From Apostichopus japonicus (Eukaryota > Echinodermata > Holothuroidea > Aspidochirotida > Stichopodidae), in contig NC_092569.1 of the NCBI RefSeq assembly GCF_037975245.1, forward strand, positions 35,686,668 to 35,750,667: DNA of 64,000 bases, written 5' to 3'. Under the pieces are notes generated by a model. The model worked only from the letters and a program-made list of their open reading frames with translations. It was not told where the DNA came from and did not search any database. Positions 62,401 to 64,000 of the stretch are shown here, one piece after another. The translations under genes were made by a program, and so were the position numbers. Each line of letters starts with the position of its first letter. The stretch's first letter is position 1.

Positions 62401-63526
62401 ACGCGCAATACAGTTATTAGTAAATGTATTGCGATATCCGAAAAAATTAACTTGTTTAAGGTTTGCTCTCAATTAAATGGACAATGAATAAAGAGCAAAG
62501 CATGAAAATGGCCCAAAAGAACTGTACTGACCCTTAATACACTTCTTTTGGCAGCAACGAAGCAGCTGTGGGTGCAAGTCGTTCCGTCCCCTTCGTAGTT
62601 TGGATTGCAGTAACATTTACGGACACCGTTCCTCTCACCACATGTTGCGTGATCACTACAGATGTAACTCGCCTCTATAATCTGGTTGTTTTCACAAGTT
62701 GATCTTTGTGAACATCTTGAATTGACGTAAGACTCGCCTTCCTAATTTAAGATATTCAGTGGAAAAAATAATAACAAAATTATGGATTTGCTGGTGTCAC
62801 AGTGAAATGTACAGGATTGCAAGAATGACTGGCCGATGCAAATTCCTTTTCTTGCAATGGGTATCAAATATAAGAAAGTTTAATGAGGTCTTTGCAGCCA
62901 ACTTTGATGTTGGGGGCCTAGGGATTTGCCATTTTGTTATTAAAGTAACTGTCAAATGTTCGTTCCATGAAGGTTTATTGCAACTAAATACTCAAGTTAC
63001 AATACGTTTGAAATGTACGATTTTGTTAAGAAGTATCCAATAACTCTTTTCAAGGTTTATAAGGGAATGCACACCAGTAAAAATGATATTATGCTTCCTA
63101 CTAAATGTAATACATCCCTTGACTAACAGTTTTGCCTGGCCTGTCGAATAAAATGGGGTCCATGGTCTCTGCCTAACCGCAATGCACTCGCCACACGGTT
63201 ATCTGTAAAAGTAGTGCGATACTTGACACCCTCATGTAGTGAAGGTTTGCTTCAAAATATATGGACAATGAATTAAGAGCAAAGCATTCAAAATGGCCTG
63301 AGAGAACTGTACTGACCCTTAATACACGTCTTGTGGCAGCAACGAAGCAGTTGTGGGTGCACGTCACTCCGTCCCCTTGGTAGTTTTGATTGCAGTAACA
63401 TTTACGGACACCGTTTCTCTCATCACAGGTTGCTTGGTCACTACACTGGTAAATAGCCTTTACAATCTGGTTGTTCCTACAAGTTGATCTTCGTGTACAT
63501 CTTGAATTGACGTAAAACTCGCCTTC
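58985..63526 (-). CDS. gene C: EGF-array FReD protein (5' part outside window)
   Basis: Exons seen: 63526-63317, 62741-62532, 61985-61776 (EGF), 61544-61245 (EGF plus FReD-N), 60992-60731 (FReD-middle), 59460-58985 (FReD-C). All phases agree (0-0 EGF exons, then 0-0, 0-1, 1-stop) and splice sites are canonical. A TAA at 59233-59231 interrupts the last exon; the true end would be TGA at 58985-58987. Intron sequence at 63850-64000 resembles the introns that precede the other EGF exons, so more EGF exons probably lie to the right. By domain content a secreted lectin-like protein, related to the second FReD of gene B. Confidence 0.75.
59461..60730. other. gene C last intron, no gene seen
   Basis: A 70-codon minus-strand ORF (59591-59803) has no recognisable features. 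A short TA run lies at 60474-60490. Confidence 0.5.
60731..60992 (-). CDS. gene C exon: FReD middle part
   Basis: 262 nt, phase 0 to 1, donor [61 protein letters not shown]. Confidence 0.88.
61245..61544 (-). CDS. gene C exon: EGF-like fused to FReD N part
   Basis: 300 nt, phase 0 to 0. EGELYINSDC, EGF cysteines to GDGLTC, then GPRDCSDLY, GKYIIYPAG, VFCEM and GGWT, donor GTAAGT. Same fused design as the gene B exon 30852-31157. Confidence 0.87.
61776..61985 (-). CDS. gene C EGF exon (third)
   Basis: 210 nt, phase 0 to 0. EGEFYVNSRC start, GDGVTC, tail FVAAKGSVLR, donor GTGAGT. Confidence 0.82.
62532..62741 (-). CDS. gene C EGF exon (second)
   Basis: 210 nt, phase 0 to 0. EGESYVNSRC start, GDGTTC, tail FVAAKRSVLR, donor GTCAGT. 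Confidence 0.82.
63317..63526 (-). CDS. gene C EGF exon (most upstream seen)
   Basis: 210 nt, phase 0 to 0. EGEFYVNSRC start, eight cysteines, GDGVTC, tail FVAATRRVLR, donor GTCAGT. Confidence 0.82.
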
Positions 63527-64000
63527 CTAATTTAAGAGATTCAGCGGGAAAAAAAACCTGATAAATGAAATATTGCCAATGCAAAATTCCCCATGACTGT
63601 TCTAGGAAATGGGATTAATTTTTAGAAAGTTTTATGAGGTTTTTGGAGCCAACCCCAATATACTACACCTAGAGACTCGCCCAAAAAAAAAGTATCTGTC
63701 ACATTTTGCATTCAAAGGTTTATTGCAACTTAACACTTAGGCTACAATTCTTTCTTATCGCAAAACTTTGGGTTAAAAAGTCAATCATTATTTGTTATGT
63801 ATAAGAGAATGCACAACCGTAAGAGTAGTATTACCAATCCCTTCTAAATGTAGCACATCCCTCGAATGACAGTTTTGCCTGGCATGTTGAATAACAGGGG
63901 GTCAGTGGTGCCTACCTAACCACGCTGCTGCTCGCCAAACGGTTATATGTAAATGTCATGTGATACTTGAAAAGTTTAAATAGTTAAAGGTTTGCTTCAA

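Overview
This is animal nuclear DNA: AT-rich, intron-dense, full of mobile-element remains and TA microsatellites, with no operons. The genes encode secreted proteins with fibrinogen C-terminal domains (FReD) and EGF-like domains. Together with SINE tails typical of marine deuterostomes, this suggests an echinoderm, perhaps a sea cucumber, where fibrinogen-like lectins are known. The species is an inference. Long ORFs are rare because exons are short; I rebuilt the genes from exon homology, splice sites and intron phases.

Three FReD genes lie in tandem, all on the minus strand. Gene A (16665 down to 4915) and gene B (43499 down to 28363) sit in two copies of a duplicated block: unit A is 1 to about 18632 and still open at the left window edge, unit B is about 23630 to 46700. 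Gene C (63526 down to 58985) is a more distant relative and runs off the right edge. Gene B has the fullest layout: signal peptide (2 exons), a first FReD lacking its C-terminal exon (2 exons), a TIL-like cysteine-rich exon, two EGF exons, a fused EGF plus FReD-N exon, FReD-middle, and FReD-C. Gene C shows three EGF exons, EGF/FReD-N, FReD-middle and FReD-C. Gene A has lost one EGF exon, EGF/FReD-N and FReD-middle through a deletion with a small inversion at its breakpoint. It can still make a complete 297-residue secreted FReD protein by joining its first FReD exons to the terminal exon.

The terminal exons of B and C each contain an in-frame TAA inside a tyrosine/cysteine-rich loop that replaces the usual short link before the Ser-Asn-Leu-Asn-Gly-type motif. 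Gene A has no such stop.

The two units serve as filled/empty site pairs for transposons. B-specific insertions with 8-bp target duplications lie at 23667-23962, 36853-38336 and 44023-45133 (hAT-like, non-autonomous). A-specific changes are a 5'-truncated LINE at about 6655-7340 and an array of nested palindromes at about 12310-13090. The spacer 18633-23629 is a mosaic of the same repeat family. Right of unit B lie a tRNA-like fragment, a decayed THAP/P-element-type transposase (50157-52326), a (TA)n block, a 1740-bp solo LTR (55313-57052) and a minisatellite, followed by gene C.
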